From Glebionis coronaria (lineage: Eukaryota > Streptophyta > Magnoliopsida > Asterales > Asteraceae): 64,000 bases of DNA. A model generated the notes under the pieces. It worked only from the letters and a program-made list of their open reading frames with translations. It ran no database searches and was not told where the DNA came from. The stretch is from assembly GCA_025667525.1 (NCBI GenBank), contig CM046877.1, positions 263,349,706-263,413,705 of the forward strand, read 5' to 3'. Both the position numbers and the translations under genes were made by a program. Shown in pieces: positions 1 to 12,000 of this stretch. Each line of letters begins with the position of its first letter. Position 1 is the stretch's first letter.

Positions 1-799
1 ATGCGAATATTGGCGAGTCCGAAAAGGCCCTAACAAGGCATGAGGGCTATATTTTGTTGCTAAAGATCCAAAGTGATGTGAAGAATCATTTATCAAAAAT
101 CAATATGAAGGATCGAGACACACGACGAAAAGCAAATACTCCCCTAAAGATCATGGAGAAGTCTATCCGAAAAGACCCTAGCAAGGTATGAGAATAAATA
201 GATCCAAGTCCTAAAAGGAGGCAGATCGTTGTATATCAAAATCCAAAATAAAGATTGGAGAAAAAAATGAAGAAGTCGTGGTCCAAGTATGAAGAATCTC
301 TCAAAAACTTCAAGTGAAGAAATTCCTATTATGAAAAGAAGACCATAATTTCAAGAACGTCTCTCAAGATTTGAAGTATGAAGTCGCTGCCAAATATCGG
401 TCCGAGAAAGGTCTTAAATCATGAAGCGAGTTATGCCAAGATATGAACTTTATGAGGTCCCGAGAAGCAGTTTTAAAAGATATTGTCCTTTAGCTAACTA
501 TTGATTAAATCGTCCTACTTTATTTTCAGCCTAATAACCTATCGAAATAAGTCAAACATTGCATCCTCGTGATCATTCAAGACAACAATAAAATATAAGA
601 GATACACCTAGGAATAAGGGAGTCTAAGTGAATAATTGGCGCACATGAGTTGTGTTAGTTCGCAAACTTATAATAACAATGATCTCGTTTTTAAGCTTGG
701 TATGGAGAACGTGAAACTTGAGGGTGATAAACATTCATGACAATTCCAAAACCCCAATGTAAGTCTTTTATCTCTTTACTTGTTTTCTTCCTTTGAATA
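1..799 (+). repeat. Copy of Athila-like 3' noncoding region (B type)
   Basis: This stretch matches 16945-17743, in the 3' noncoding region of element B, with only two base differences seen by eye. It diverges more from the same region of A (13287-14090) and of G (42290-41490, minus). It contains two direct copies of a motif around CCGAAAAGGCCCTAACAAGG about 150 bp apart. The match stops abruptly after position 799, where sequence typical of element C begins. No coding potential is seen. Confidence 0.85.
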
Positions 800-1273
800 G
801 GAGGGGTTATTGATTTGATGGTCTTGGTTACACCGTTAGGACTCTATTTTTAGACCTAAATCTCTATTATCGCATAAGTCAAACAATGTATCCTCGTGAA
901 ACATTCAAGACAAAATAAAATATAAGAGATACAACTTAGGAATAATGGGAGGATAAGTACGTGATTAGGGCATATTAGTAGTGTTAGCATTACTAACTTA
1001 TAATGACAATGATCTCGTTGCACGCTTGGCATGGAATTGGGGTGAAAATCAAGGACGATGAAATTATTTCTAACGAAGCATTCACGTGTTCTTATTCTAT
1101 GAACCTAAACGTCCCATTTTGCGATGAAAATCATACATTATGTCTAAAACGCAAGTAGTTGTAGTAATAGTAGTAGTGTAGCTAGTTTATCATTCAACAA
1201 AGTAAATAAAAATGAATTTTGGAGATGCTACGATACTTTATTCTAGCATTGCCTGAGGGAACGATAATGGTTT

Positions 1274-1285
1274 AGTATGGGGGAG
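1274..1285 (+). other. Polypurine tract of element C
   Basis: AGTATGGGGGAG lies directly before the TGATGAGACT start of the LTR, the expected place for the plus-strand primer of reverse transcription. The equivalent site in D is AGCAAGGGGGAGTT. Confidence 0.75.
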
Positions 1286-4200
1286 TGATGAGACTGCTTT
1301 TATACATAGTCTCATCGTCCAAATTGGGCTTAAAATGCATTAAATATCAGTAAAAATGCCAAATATATGCTCGTGTTTGTTGCTTGTGTATTTTAGGTAC
1401 GGATATTGAGGAAATGACAAAAAGATCACAAGAATCATGCAAAAACGAACACGGGAAACGAAGTCGCACAATGAACCGGACCCGAATCAAGAATTTCCAA
1501 AACAACCCTTGAAGAATTGAAGAAATACAAGATTGGTCCCTTAAGAATTGAAGACTTGTTATTTTATACCCCTGTAAATCCTCAAAATTACTTGTGGGTC
1601 CCTAAAATATCAAGTATGTACAAGTTTAATCCTTGAAGAATGAAGAAATTACAAAAAAAAGTCCTTGAAACAAGTTTGCAAACTTGGTGTGCCAAAATTG
1701 ACAATCTGCCCAAACTTATATACAAAGGAAATGGTTTTTTTGCTATTTATTACAAGTTGAACAAAACATGAGAGTCAAGGGGCCATTTTGGCCAGATACC
1801 ACAACTACTCCCCACCAATCAACACTCCACATCATCTCCACCAACCAATCACATCTCACCACCTCATCCCCCCCTCCACCTCACACCCCACTCACGTTTT
1901 AAACTGATTTTTATAATCAGTTTATAACTTTCCCACTAAACACATTATTTAAAAACTTAATCCCCTAAATCAGATTAAACCCACCCTGTTTACACCCAAG
2001 AACCCTAGTTAATTCCAGGTCCAATTAACTTAAATACAAAGGGGTTTTTGTTATAACTTTCCAGATTGCTAATTCATTTCACTCTCAACCCAAACCCACT
2101 CAAAGATTCCAACCCAACATACCCATGTGTTGGGTAGGACCCTCCCCTGCACGTCCCTTTCTTCCCAAACCCCTAAACCTGACCAGATAAACAGCTCACA
2201 TCCATTCCTTTTTCCCAAAGGATGAACCAACGTCCAAGATTTATTTGCACTAGCTGGCATCACAAGAGGACAACTGCATAATCACATGGGAGCTTGTTGA
2301 CTGAAATTTTCAAGATTCAAGATCAAGGGCAAGGATGGAAATTTACTTAGCTAGGGTTTTAGTCTCTAGAATCTTCTTTCTCTTGTATAAATGTGGGACG
2401 TATGTGTCCCATATGTTTTGTTCCAGAATTTTCAAAGTTTTTGTAATCCCTTTTTAAAGTTAAATGAAAGTTGGTATTTTGTTAAAAGTAATTCCTTTTC
2501 TTTTTTTTTAAAAGTTGGTATTAGCTTGTGAAGATTCTGAGTTCCATTTTTCATTTGGTATAACACTTAATGTGTTTGAGTTTTCAAAAAGCATTTTGAA
2601 AGTTTTTCTGAAAATCAGTTCTTGTTAATCCTGAAATCCACACACACACTGAAGTGAAAGTGGATGTGTGTGTGTGAAATTTCAGCTTTGATTCATGATT
2701 GTTTTAGTGTCAAAGTCCAAAAGTTTGGTTCCAAAAAGGTGTTGATTTCAGGTTGCTTCAAAGTTTGATTTTGCCAAAAGAAAATCTTTCAATTATCACT
2801 TGACTGATTACTTACTGTTTAGAAGTTGTCCAAAAGCTTTTGACAAAGCTTTTGGCTCATCTTTCAAACTTGAAGTGCCTTTCTTTGTTGTCTGTTTTGT
2901 GTAGGTTCAAAGCAAGAACAAATACCATCATCATCATCTTGTATACCAACAGTCAAAAGGTTTAGCTCAGGCCCCAGCCTGAAGGGAGATGGCATTGCAG
3001 CCATAGTGGGGCCCGGATGTGGGTCCCACAAGGTACTTTTTAGGCTTGAAACTTCCTGTTTAAGCTTTTAAGTAATTTTATATGATTTTGCATAAGTTTG
3101 TGAGAATCTGTTTATGAGTTTGTTTTATCTGCTTGTTTAGGCCTTATATTGTTTGTTATGCATGTTTATATAGGTTTAGTTGAGTTTGGATAAGATTCTT
3201 ATGCATTTGGTTTGAAAAAAGTGATTTCTGAAAATATAAGGTGTGTTTGGATTTAGGTTTAAGGAGAGATTGGTGAAGGCTTTTGGGTTTAAACCAGTTT
3301 AGACTTACTCATTTGACATGGTTAGGTTATAAATGTTAGCTTAAATTAGTTTGAATAGGTTTTTAAACAAATTGCATGTAAAAAATTGGGTATTATGGCC
3401 TAAAATCAGTAACTGCCTTTTTAGCTTGCTTTAGTGTAAAATTTTCCTTCAAATCTTGTAGACTGATAGATTATAGGTCAACTTAGGGATTGTTATCAGT
3501 TTTATGTGATTTGGTGGATTTTTGTGCAAGATTTCTAGGTTTGAAAGTCGTTTGTGTGCCAATTGCATCAGAAAAACATCACAACCTAGCCTCTAGCATT
3601 ACAGTAACTTTCTTGGGCCTTTTGTGTGAATTTTGTGAAAGCAACTTGTGTTTTTTCTTGTTTAATTGACTCCCCACAACCCAACTGGTTGTGGGGGTGC
3701 CTTTGGTTCCAAAAGAAACCAAGAATTAAGCAATTTACAAGCATAAACGTGCTCAGACCTGTTTTTAACACTAGCAGTGGGAACTAAGTTACCCCTGCTA
3801 GTATTAAAGTTACCACTGCTTTGCAAACAGACAAAACCTTGTCAAATGTCACTATCAGGTTTTTGATTTTTTTGTCTTTTGTGGGTTAATTTAGGAATTA
3901 GGTCTTGAAATTAGTTTTATTATTTTTCTTATTTTATTTGTGATTTTTCAGTTTAATTAGATATTTTGTTACTGTTCATTTAATATTTTTTACATTTAAT
4001 AGCTATTTTAAATTAACTTTTTAACTTCTGTTTTTGTCTTTTAGTGACAAAAATATTTATTTTTCAGTTTTAAAATTTTTCATAGACTTAGAAAAATAAT
4101 TTAATATTTTTAGTTTAAAAAGTTTTTATTGTTACCTTTTTAAATATTTTTATAGAATTAATTTAGTTTAATTAGGGGTTAATTTCAAACTGTTTTGTCT

Positions 4201-4880
4201 TTTAGTGAAAAATTTGATATTTTTCAAACTTTTTCATTTTTCTACTATTCTTTAGTATAAATTAGGATTTTTAAAATTTTCAAATTATTTTTATCATTAT
4301 TTTATTATTTTTTATAATTATTTTAGTTTAAAAATAGTTTTAAGTGTTTTAAAAATAGAAAAATAGTTTTTAAAATTTAGGAAAAATACTTTTTAGTCTT
4401 TAGATAATATAAATAAGTTATTTGTTCAATAAAATAATATTTTGGACATTTTGTTAATTATATTTAATTTTAGGGCTTTAATTAGCATTTAAAATTGAAT
4501 ATTTAATTAATAAAAGGTTTTAAAATATTTTTGTTGGATTTTTATTCTTATTTATATTATTTTAGACTTACTTTTAACTTTTAATTAATTTTTAGGTTTA
4601 AAGTTTTTAATTTGTAGCTTTTTACGGTTTTACGTGAACAACCTTTTCGTCTTAGCTTAATCCGTCTTCGTAACCGTAATTCTCTTCTTACCCCATTTCT
4701 ATTTTCTTTTCTTTCAATCATATAATCACAAAGTTAATCATTTCATTACACAACGCACTAGCCTCCTTGGGAAACAAACTTGAACTTATTTGGTCATTAG
4801 TGCTCGGTTTTCCTAAACCGACACTTAACGCTTACCACTTTTACTCTCTTTTCCTAAAGGGTAGTAAAAACACTACATCA
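1286..4880 (+). repeat. 3' LTR of element C (about 3.6 kb)
   Basis: The LTR starts TGATGAGACT after the polypurine tract and ends CACTACATCA before B gag sequence. The start forms a hairpin (GATGAGACT pairing with AGTCTCATC, 1287-1317). Its end resembles the LTR end of D (TTTTCCTAAAGG followed by an ATCA end). The interior is A/T rich with no convincing gene; short open frames at 2069-2263 and 3586-3771 on the minus strand look like chance. With no second copy in the window, both borders rest on comparison with D. Confidence 0.65.
2386..2393 (+). promoter_or_regulatory. Putative TATA box in LTR C
   Basis: TATAAATG follows a T/C-rich stretch about 1.1 kb into the LTR. This is a plausible core promoter for the retroelement transcript, judged by motif only. 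Confidence 0.35.
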
Positions 4881-4919
4881 AACCCCACATTCCACCTTTA
4901 AACCTTCAATATCTCAACC

Positions 4920-6492
4920 TTTACCTTCTACACCTACACCACCTAAACCCAACATCCCTTATCCTTCTCGGTTAGACAGGAGCAAATTGCTTACTAAAGA
5001 GGATGCTCAAATCACTTCTTTTCTGAAGATGATATCACAAATGACCTTCAACATTAGCCTCGTTGAAGCACTTGTCCAAATGCCGAAATTTGTCAAAGCA
5101 TTCAAGGAATTGCTTAACAAGAAGGAAAAGATGGCTGAGTTTGTCAACACACGCTTAAATGAATAGTTTTCTGCAGTCATTCCCGAAAGAACTTCCGGAA
5201 AAACTTGGAGATCCCGGTCATTTTATGTTGCCTTGCATTTTTAACAAAACCAAAGAATTTACTGCCTTAGCTGATCTCGGGGCAAGTATAAATGATGCCT
5301 TTAAGTGTTTGGAAAACACTATCATTACCCGATCTTACACCAACAAAGATGACTCTTAAGCTAGCAAATCGTACTCTCGCTTACCCCGTTGGTATTGCTG
5401 AAGATGTATTTATTAAAGTTGGTACCTTCACTTTTCTGGTTGATTTTGTTGTTGTTGATTATGAAATGGACCCTCGTATTCCGTTAATACTTGGTCGGCC
5501 ATTCTTGAGAACCGGAAAAGCATTAGTCGATGTTGCCGAAGGTGAGCTAATCTTAAGGGTCGGGAATGATGCACAAGTTTTTAAAATGGGGAAGATCGCA
5601 AACAAACCCAATAGAAGAGAATCAACGAATATGATCAATGTGCTTGATGATTTTGTCGTCTACAACAATCCTCTTTTCGATTCTTGCTATGATAATCCAC
5701 TTTTCCAAGATGATGTGGATGATTCTCTCTCCAATTTGGATCCTCCACCAATTCATGAGTCTCCACCAATTTATGATGACTATGATGATGATTCTAGTTC
5801 TGACATGGATGATTCTGATGATTTTTCTTCTGAGATAAAGACATGCCAACATATGATGATTTTAATGATGTCGATACTCTTTCGAGTAATTCTTCACATG
5901 ATGACCTTGTTCCTATTTTTGATGAAGATCCTCCACCAACAATGCTTGATCCCACTTTGGATGACTACTCATTTGAGGAAGATTTTGCTACTTTTCTCAA
6001 CACTTACTTCCCAAATGAGAATAATTCTCCTCCTTTGGACTTTGATGATGCTCTTTATCCTCCTTTGGATATGAAGAAACCCGTTTCAAAGGAGAAGAAG
6101 TCAGAAGACACCGATATCCGTAGTACCTATGTTTTGACACCTCTCTATCCACCTTCGTCATATGAGATTGTGAGATTTATGAGTGGATCTCTTCAAGGTC
6201 TACTGAGCCTGAGTGTTATTTTCCCCTAAAGGAAAAGGTGTTCGATCCCGGTATTGCAATTTTTAAGCCATCTCAGTATCCATCTGATGAAATAAAAGGA
6301 AAGATTTTTGGAACTTATGGAGATATACTTGCACCTCATCACACTCTCTTCCACCGTGCTCAATCAATACTTAAAGGAACCTTGCCTACTCTTCTTTGGC
6401 TTGCCTTGTTCGCCTTAAGCTTATGCTATTTGATGGACGAGAACCATGTATTTGATCCCGGTGGATGTGTTTCAAGCTTCTTTCCATGCTAA
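4920..6492 (+). pseudogene. Element B gag C-terminus, protease and acidic/hydrophobic module, broken
   Basis: The fragment starts in the Pro-rich end of Gag (related to KPNIPYPSRL), then the region before the protease. Next comes an Athila-type aspartic protease with a DLGAS active site near 5275 and a conserved LILGRPFLRTG near 5490-5520. An Asp/Ser-rich stretch follows (about 5640-6100), then a segment with a VFDPGIAI motif, a hydrophobic stretch near 6370-6430 (TLPTLLWLALFALSLCYL) and a second VFDPGG, ending at TAA 6490-6492. There is no reverse transcriptase, RNase H or integrase. Lesions: a frameshift with stop near 5163, a frameshift near 5290, another near 5835, and a stop at 6227-6229. 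The layout matches element A, so loss of pol predates both copies. Confidence 0.8.
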
Positions 6493-6498
6493 TCAAGG

Positions 6499-6556
6499 TC
6501 GAGTCAGGCTTACGACTCGGTTAACAAAAAACAAGCGCTTCTCGGGAGGCAACCCA
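6499..6556 (+). other. Conserved post-ORF stem-loop module (B copy)
   Basis: Just after the stop codon, CGAGTC and GACTCG form a 6-bp stem. GTTAACAAAAA and GCGCTTCTCGGGAGGC follow. The same module follows the last ORF in A (12163-12220), D (24245-24302, diverged) and G (43158-43214, minus). I recall similar sequence from Athila-type elements of other plants but cannot check it here. Function unknown. Confidence 0.6.
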
Positions 6557-7248
6557 CAGTATCTATCCTTTTTCTTTTGTTTTTATAATAAGTGTAGGGG
6601 GAGACCCTAATATGTGTTTGTTGTTTTCTTTCTTATCATGTGCAGGGATTCGAGCTTTCAAAGATCCATTCTTGATGACTTTTGACGACCCGTGATTCCG
6701 TGTACCCGTCTTCCCGGTTCTATCCTAAACTCTTTTGATTCATTATTCTATCAATTATGATTGAAATAGGAATCACTTTAGTTGTCCTTTCCATAGCAAG
6801 ATTTAAACAAAGTGCATAATAAGTGTGAAAACACTTATCCTTTTACCACTTAATTATAATAATAACCAAGCCAAAACGTGTATTTTATGTCGTAAATATC
6901 GGAATTATGCGTGGTTTGTGTTTTTGTTGTGATTTAGGACCAAAATGTGAAAAGGGAAGAAAATACGGGCTTTCACGGGCTTTTATCGAACAAAAAGACA
7001 AAAGACGAAGTCAAAAGATCAAGAGTGCAAAAAGAACGGAAGTCCAAGGCCTATTTCTGAAGATTTATCGAAGAAAAGTCTGACGAAAGTTTAATAAAGC
7101 CGAAGAACTCAAGTCTAATTAATGAAGAAATTTCAAGACGAGTTTAAATAATCCCGTGACAAAGTCGAAAAAGTCGAAGAATTTAGAAGACGAAAAGACG
7201 AGAAAGAAAGAAAGAAGGAAGCAACACATGCTTAACCTCCCTAATCAC

Positions 7249-7256
7249 TATAAATA
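7249..7256 (+). promoter_or_regulatory. TATA box in 5' LTR of A
   Basis: TATAAATA in the context ATCACTATAAATACCC is a canonical plant core promoter about 430 bp into the LTR. The motif array lies about 550 bp downstream and so would be within the transcript. The 3' LTR copy is at 14643-14650. Confidence 0.6.
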
Positions 7257-7805
7257 CCCTCCTAATGACACATTAGGAGGTGTTGGCTAATTTATCAAAC
7301 TAGTCTTCCATTTAATTACTTGCACTTTTCTTAATGTCATTTACTTAATTGCACCTTTAATTTCTTGTCTTGCACCTTAAATTTGTAAGCTTTTAATTCT
7401 TGTTTTTACTTTAATTGTAGAATCTTAATTTTAATCAAGTTTTAATTAATCTCTCATTCTACCTTTCTTGTTTTGATTTAATCTTTATACTTATGTGCTT
7501 ATTGTCATGCTTATTTGATTACTTGTTATGTTTTAATGTTTATGATTGTGTTAGCTTATTGATTTTATAGCTTCTTGTGTTTTTCTTAAATTTAGTTAAG
7601 TGCTTATTAGTTAACTTTTATAAAAAGTTGATTTTTAATATTTTTATTATTTAGTGTTTTTAAAAGTTTTTAAATTTTGGCTTATTAGTTTTTTCTTAAA
7701 TTTTATTTGGTAAAAGTTTTAGTTATGTGCTTAATTGTTTTTAGCTTAATTTTAGTTTTTAGCTTATTTACATTTTTGTTATCCGGGTTTCCCTTAAAAC
7801 CCTTT

Positions 7806-8440
7806 TATTCCGTATAAGCTCCACTTGCAACATTCCGGATAGCCACAAGAAACAATTATTTCGGATACTAGCCAAAACCAACATTACGGATAAAGGCTTA
7901 GGCTGTTTATTCCAGATATAGATGCAAATCTTGGATTCTAGATAGCTAGCTGGGGATTTATTCCGGATAAGATGATTTTCATGTATTCCGGATAAGTGCT
8001 CGAAGTTGGGATTCCAGATAAGGAATTTGTGGAGATTCCGGATAAGTGTTCGAAGACCGTATTCCGGATAAGCTGCTAGGAACCTTATTCCGAATAAAGT
8101 TTCGTTTACCGATTCCGGATAAGGACTTGAAGGGGATTCCAGATAAGCTTTGGCAGGAATTATTCCGGATAAGGGCTACAAAGGATTCCGGATAGTGGAC
8201 GGATTGGATTCCGGATAAGCAATTTGTGGGTATTCCGGATAAGCTGTCTATCAGTTATTCCGGATAGTGAGGCCACTAACACGAATTCCGGATAAGGCTT
8301 CGGTTTGGTATTCCGGATAAGCAACTTGACTCTTATTCCGGATAAGCAGCAGATTCAGATTGCGGATAAGGGTGACAGCCTTATTCCGGATAAGCAAAGT
8401 AAGATCAGGTATTCCGGATAGTGACAGTATTTCGGATTCC
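7806..8440 (+). repeat. ATTCCGGATAA motif array in 5' LTR of A
   Basis: About 26 copies of an 11-bp motif with consensus ATTCCGGATAA (palindromic core TCCGGA with a CpG) are spaced about 20-30 bp apart by unrelated sequence. The spacers differ, so this is a motif array rather than a simple tandem repeat. Variants include ATTCCAGATAA and one ATTGCGGATAA at about 8358. The 3' LTR carries the same array (15198-15846). Confidence 0.9.
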
Positions 8441-8828
8441 GGCTCAGGTTTTGTTTATCCTCTGTTTATTTTCAAGCATTTATTTTTCCTGCCATTTTTC
8501 TTTAAGTGTTATTTTAACTGTTTTTCTTTATTTTTAATTTCAAGTTTGCATTTTTATTACATTGTAAAATTTACTTTTTGTCGAGCTTTAATTTTTGTCA
8601 TTAAATTTATTTACTTTTACAAGTTTTTAATATTGCACCATTTACGTTTTAATTAGTTTTAGATTTAATTACCCGTCATTTACTTTAAAGTCTTGCACAT
8701 TTAATTTTACTACAACGACAAACTATTGTTTTCCACCAAAAGACAGCTGAGTCGCACTGTTAACTATTATCAATTCGATTAGTCTGGAACAACGATATTT
8801 TTATACTGGGTAAAAACCTTGTATCAAA

Positions 8829-8844
8829 TGGCGCCGCTGCCGGC
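8829..8844 (+). other. Primer binding site of A (tRNA-Asp type)
   Basis: TGGCGCCGCTGCCGGC starts two bases after the LTR end. It complements the 3' end of plant tRNA-Asp (ending CCGGCAACGGCGCCA) except at one internal position and the last base. The same site is used by G (49084-49099, minus) and, in a longer form, by D (22152-22169). Confidence 0.8.
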
Positions 8845-9034
8845 TCTTTTCGTAAAGATTAACAGTTTTCTGTGAGAGACGCGTTGAATTTTGGGTCCGT
8901 TAACTCGTTAACGTTATTTTTCTTGCTTTAAAATTTTCAAAAATCCATAAAAATTAATAATTTTCAAAAATCCAAAAAGATTTTATTTTTATTTTTACAA
9001 GTACATATATATTCTCTATTTCTTTGGTATCTTT

Positions 9035-9055
9035 TTCTTTTGCTTTTGCAGGTGT
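9035..9055 (+). promoter_or_regulatory. Possible 3' splice site just before gag of A
   Basis: A T/C-rich tract ending TTTTGCAG (AG at 9050-9051) lies four bases before the gag ATG. G has the same arrangement on the minus strand (TTCTTTTGCAG, AG at 48894-48895). Keeping an acceptor-like site at the same spot in diverged copies suggests the 5' leader may be spliced; no donor is identified. Confidence 0.35.
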
Positions 9056-12000
9056 ATGCGTACTAGATCTTCAACTTACTCAGAGCCCAAGACTCGTGAA
9101 GATTTAGATATGGCAGGTGTGAACAACAACAATAACCCACCGCACCTCAACAATAATAATAGCAACAATGTTCTTCCACCACCCGACCTTCGAATGATGG
9201 AGGAGCTTTGTCAACCTACGATGAATGGACGAGGAGGACCGATTGCGCCGATGCAAATCACGGCTCCAGAGTTTTTGTTGAAGCATCACATGATCCAACA
9301 AGTGCAGAACACTTGTCCATTTCGCGGATTAACGGATGATGATGCCAACAAACACCTCGACAAGTTCATTACCGTTACTCAAAGCATGAAGTTGCCCGGT
9401 GTTACTATGGATTTTCTTCGCCTTCACCTATTTCCACACACCTTATCCCACCATGTCGAAAATGATTTGATCGTCTTCCGAAGAATTCAATTCATACTTG
9501 GGATGAGATGACTTAGCGCTTTTTGTCGCGCTACTTTCCACCATCCATGGTCACGGGCCTTCGAAATCAAATTAGTGGATTTACTCAAGAACCCGATGAA
9601 TCACTTTTTGATGCTTGGGAACGATATAATGTTTTGATCGATCGATGTCTAAACCACAACATGCTCCCCGTTACTTTGATTGATACTTTCTACAACGGTT
9701 TAACTTTTCGTGATCGTGTTACGATTAATGCAGCCGCCGGTGGCACATTTATGAAAAGAAGACCCGAGGAGTGTAGAGACCTTATAGAGAACATGAATAC
9801 TCACCACAAAAATAGGGATTCATCCGCATCTTCAAGGAATAACCCGAGAGTCAATGTTTCTTCTACTTCTTCAAACCCTGATATCACCGAATTGACCCGC
9901 GCAATGGTCGAAATGAGCAAAAATATGCAACTCTTGGCTACAAATCAACAACAACAAGTTAAAGCTGTTGCAACTTCTTGTGAGACTTGCGGGGGTCCTC
10001 ATTCATACACTGATTGTCCTTCTACTCATGACAATCCGGAAAACGTGTATGCGGCTTATGGTAACTATTCAACAGAAAACCATCAAGCTCGACAACAAGG
10101 TGATCGTAACTTGCTAAGTTACCGTTCTAACAACTTTCTTTCACCACGTTTTTCTCCTCAAAACCACAACCCCAACAACTACAATAGAAGCAATCCAAAC
10201 CCACCTCGAGCTTCTAATCCTTATCACCCACCCGCTCAACAACCACCCATGAATCAAGATGTTGAAGCCTTCATGAGAACCCAAGGAGAACCCAAGGAGA
10301 GCAAATCAATTTGAAGAATATGCTGGCTAGTTTCTTACCAACTCCTCAACCCTCTACTTCGGGCTCTCTTCCATCAACTACTATCACCAATCCAAGAGCG
10401 AATGTAAGTGCTATTACTACACGTAGTGGAGAAACCTTAGTAGGACCATCTATCCCTCCCCCAGTTACTCCATCTACACCTCCTCCACCACCATTTATCC
10501 ATCCTACTCCCACGCCTAGTATTAGTTCTCCATTACCGTCTCCACCTCTTCATGATGAAGTACCCAAGAAAAACCCTTCACCAACCCCACCTTCCACCTA
10601 TAAACCCAACATTCCTTATCTATCTCGATTAGACAAAGGCAGATTGCTCACCAAGGATGACATTCAAGTGTCAAACTATTTGAAGAAGATTTCGGGACTG
10701 ACCATCACCTTTAGCCTTGTTGAAGCTCTAGCACAAATGCCTAAATTTGTTAAGATGTTTAAGGAATTGCTTAATAAGAAGGAGAAGATGGCGGAGTTTG
10801 TTAATACTCGATTGAATGAGAATTGTTCTGCAATCCTTCTTAAAGAACTTCCGGAGAAACTTGGAGATCCCGGTCTTTTTGTGCTACCATGTACTTTTCA
10901 CCAAAACGAAGAATTTACTGCCTTAGCCGATCTCGGGGAAAGTATAAATCTAATGCCTTTAAGTGTTTGGAAAAAGTTATCATTGCCTGATCTTACACCA
11001 ACAAAGATGACTCTTGAGCTTGCAATCGCACTCTCGCTTACCCCGTTGGTATTGCCGAAGATGTGTTCATTAAAGTTGGCACCTTCACTTTTCCGGTCGA
11101 CTTTGTTGTTGTTGATTATGAAATGGACCCTCGTATTCCTTTAATACTTGGTCGGCCATTCTTGAGAACCGGAAAAGCATTAGTCGATGTTGCTGAAGGT
11201 GAGCTCATTTTAAGAGTCGAGAATGATGCACAAGTGTTTAAAATGGGAAGATCACAACCAAACCCAATGGAAGAGAATCAACAAATATGATTAATGTGCT
11301 TGATGATTTTGTCGTCTACAACAATCCTCTATTCGATTCTTGCTATGATAATCCACTGTTCCAAGATGATGTGGATGATTCTCTCACCAATTTAGACCCT
11401 CCACCAATTCATGAGTCTCCACCGATCTATGATGACTATGATGATGATTCTAGTTATGACATGGATGATTCTGATGATTTTTTTTCTGAGTATAAAGACA
11501 TGCCAACATATGATGATTTTAATTTTGACGATGTCGATACTCTTTTGAGTGTTTCTTCACATGATGACCTTGCACCTACTTTTGATGAAGATCCTCCGTC
11601 AACAATGCTTGATCCTACTTTGGATGACTACTCATTGAGGAAGACTTTGCTACTTTTCTCAACACTTACTTCCCAAATGAGAGTGATGCTCCTCCTTTGG
11701 ACTTTGATGATTATGGTCTTTATCCTCCTTTGGATATGAAGAAACCCGCTTCAAAGGAGAAGAAACTGGCTGACACCTATATCCGTAGAACCTATGTGTT
11801 GACACCTCTCTATCCACCTTCTGAGGATGAGATTGTGAGATTTATGAGCGGATCCTCTTCACATTCTACTGAGCCTAAGTGTTATTTTCCCCTAAAGGAA
11901 AAGGTGTTCAATCCCGGTATTGCAATTTCTAAGCCATCTCAGTATCCATCTGATGAAATAAAAGGAAAGATTTTTGGAACTTTTGGAGATATGCTTGAAA

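Larger units (their letters stand above)
800..4880 (+). mobile_element. Element C: 3' end of an Athila-like gypsy element
   Basis: 800-1285 is terminal internal sequence related to the end of element D (about 25830-26238), finishing in a polypurine tract at 1274-1285. A long LTR follows (1286-4880). The 5' part of C lies left of the window. Downstream of 4880 the sequence enters the gag of element B, so C is inserted in B. The left junction at 799/800 is abrupt and may be a recombination point. The target duplication cannot be checked because only one end is present. Confidence 0.7.
4881..6816 (+). mobile_element. Element B, left fragment
   Basis: This is a gypsy fragment split by element A. 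The sequence up to AACAAAGTGCA (6816) resumes at 16216 with GTGCA repeated. The joined context AAAGTGCACAATGTCC is found uninterrupted in element A at 12478-12494, which confirms the split. The fragment starts inside gag at the right edge of LTR C, so the 5' LTR and most of gag of B should lie left of the window. Confidence 0.85.
6817..8826 (+). repeat. 5' LTR of element A
   Basis: It starts TAATAAGTGTGAAAACACTT, an 8-bp stem (ATAAGTGT with ACACTTAT) closed by a GAAA loop, and ends TGTATCA two bases before the primer site. It holds a TATA box at 7249 and an array of about 26 ATTCCGGATAA units at 7806-8440. It is near-identical to 14209-16215. A weak open frame at 8360-8656 lies in the array and tail and is not considered a gene. 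Confidence 0.9.

Noticed and set aside
2630..2680. CACACACACA/TGTGTGTGTG inverted repeat in LTR C as a MITE
   Set aside because: Only a short GT/AC hairpin with no defined borders or target duplication.
7806..8440. CRISPR-like repeat-spacer array
   Set aside because: Units are 11 bp with irregular 10-20 bp spacers, vary in sequence and lie within plant LTRs; no cas genes are present.
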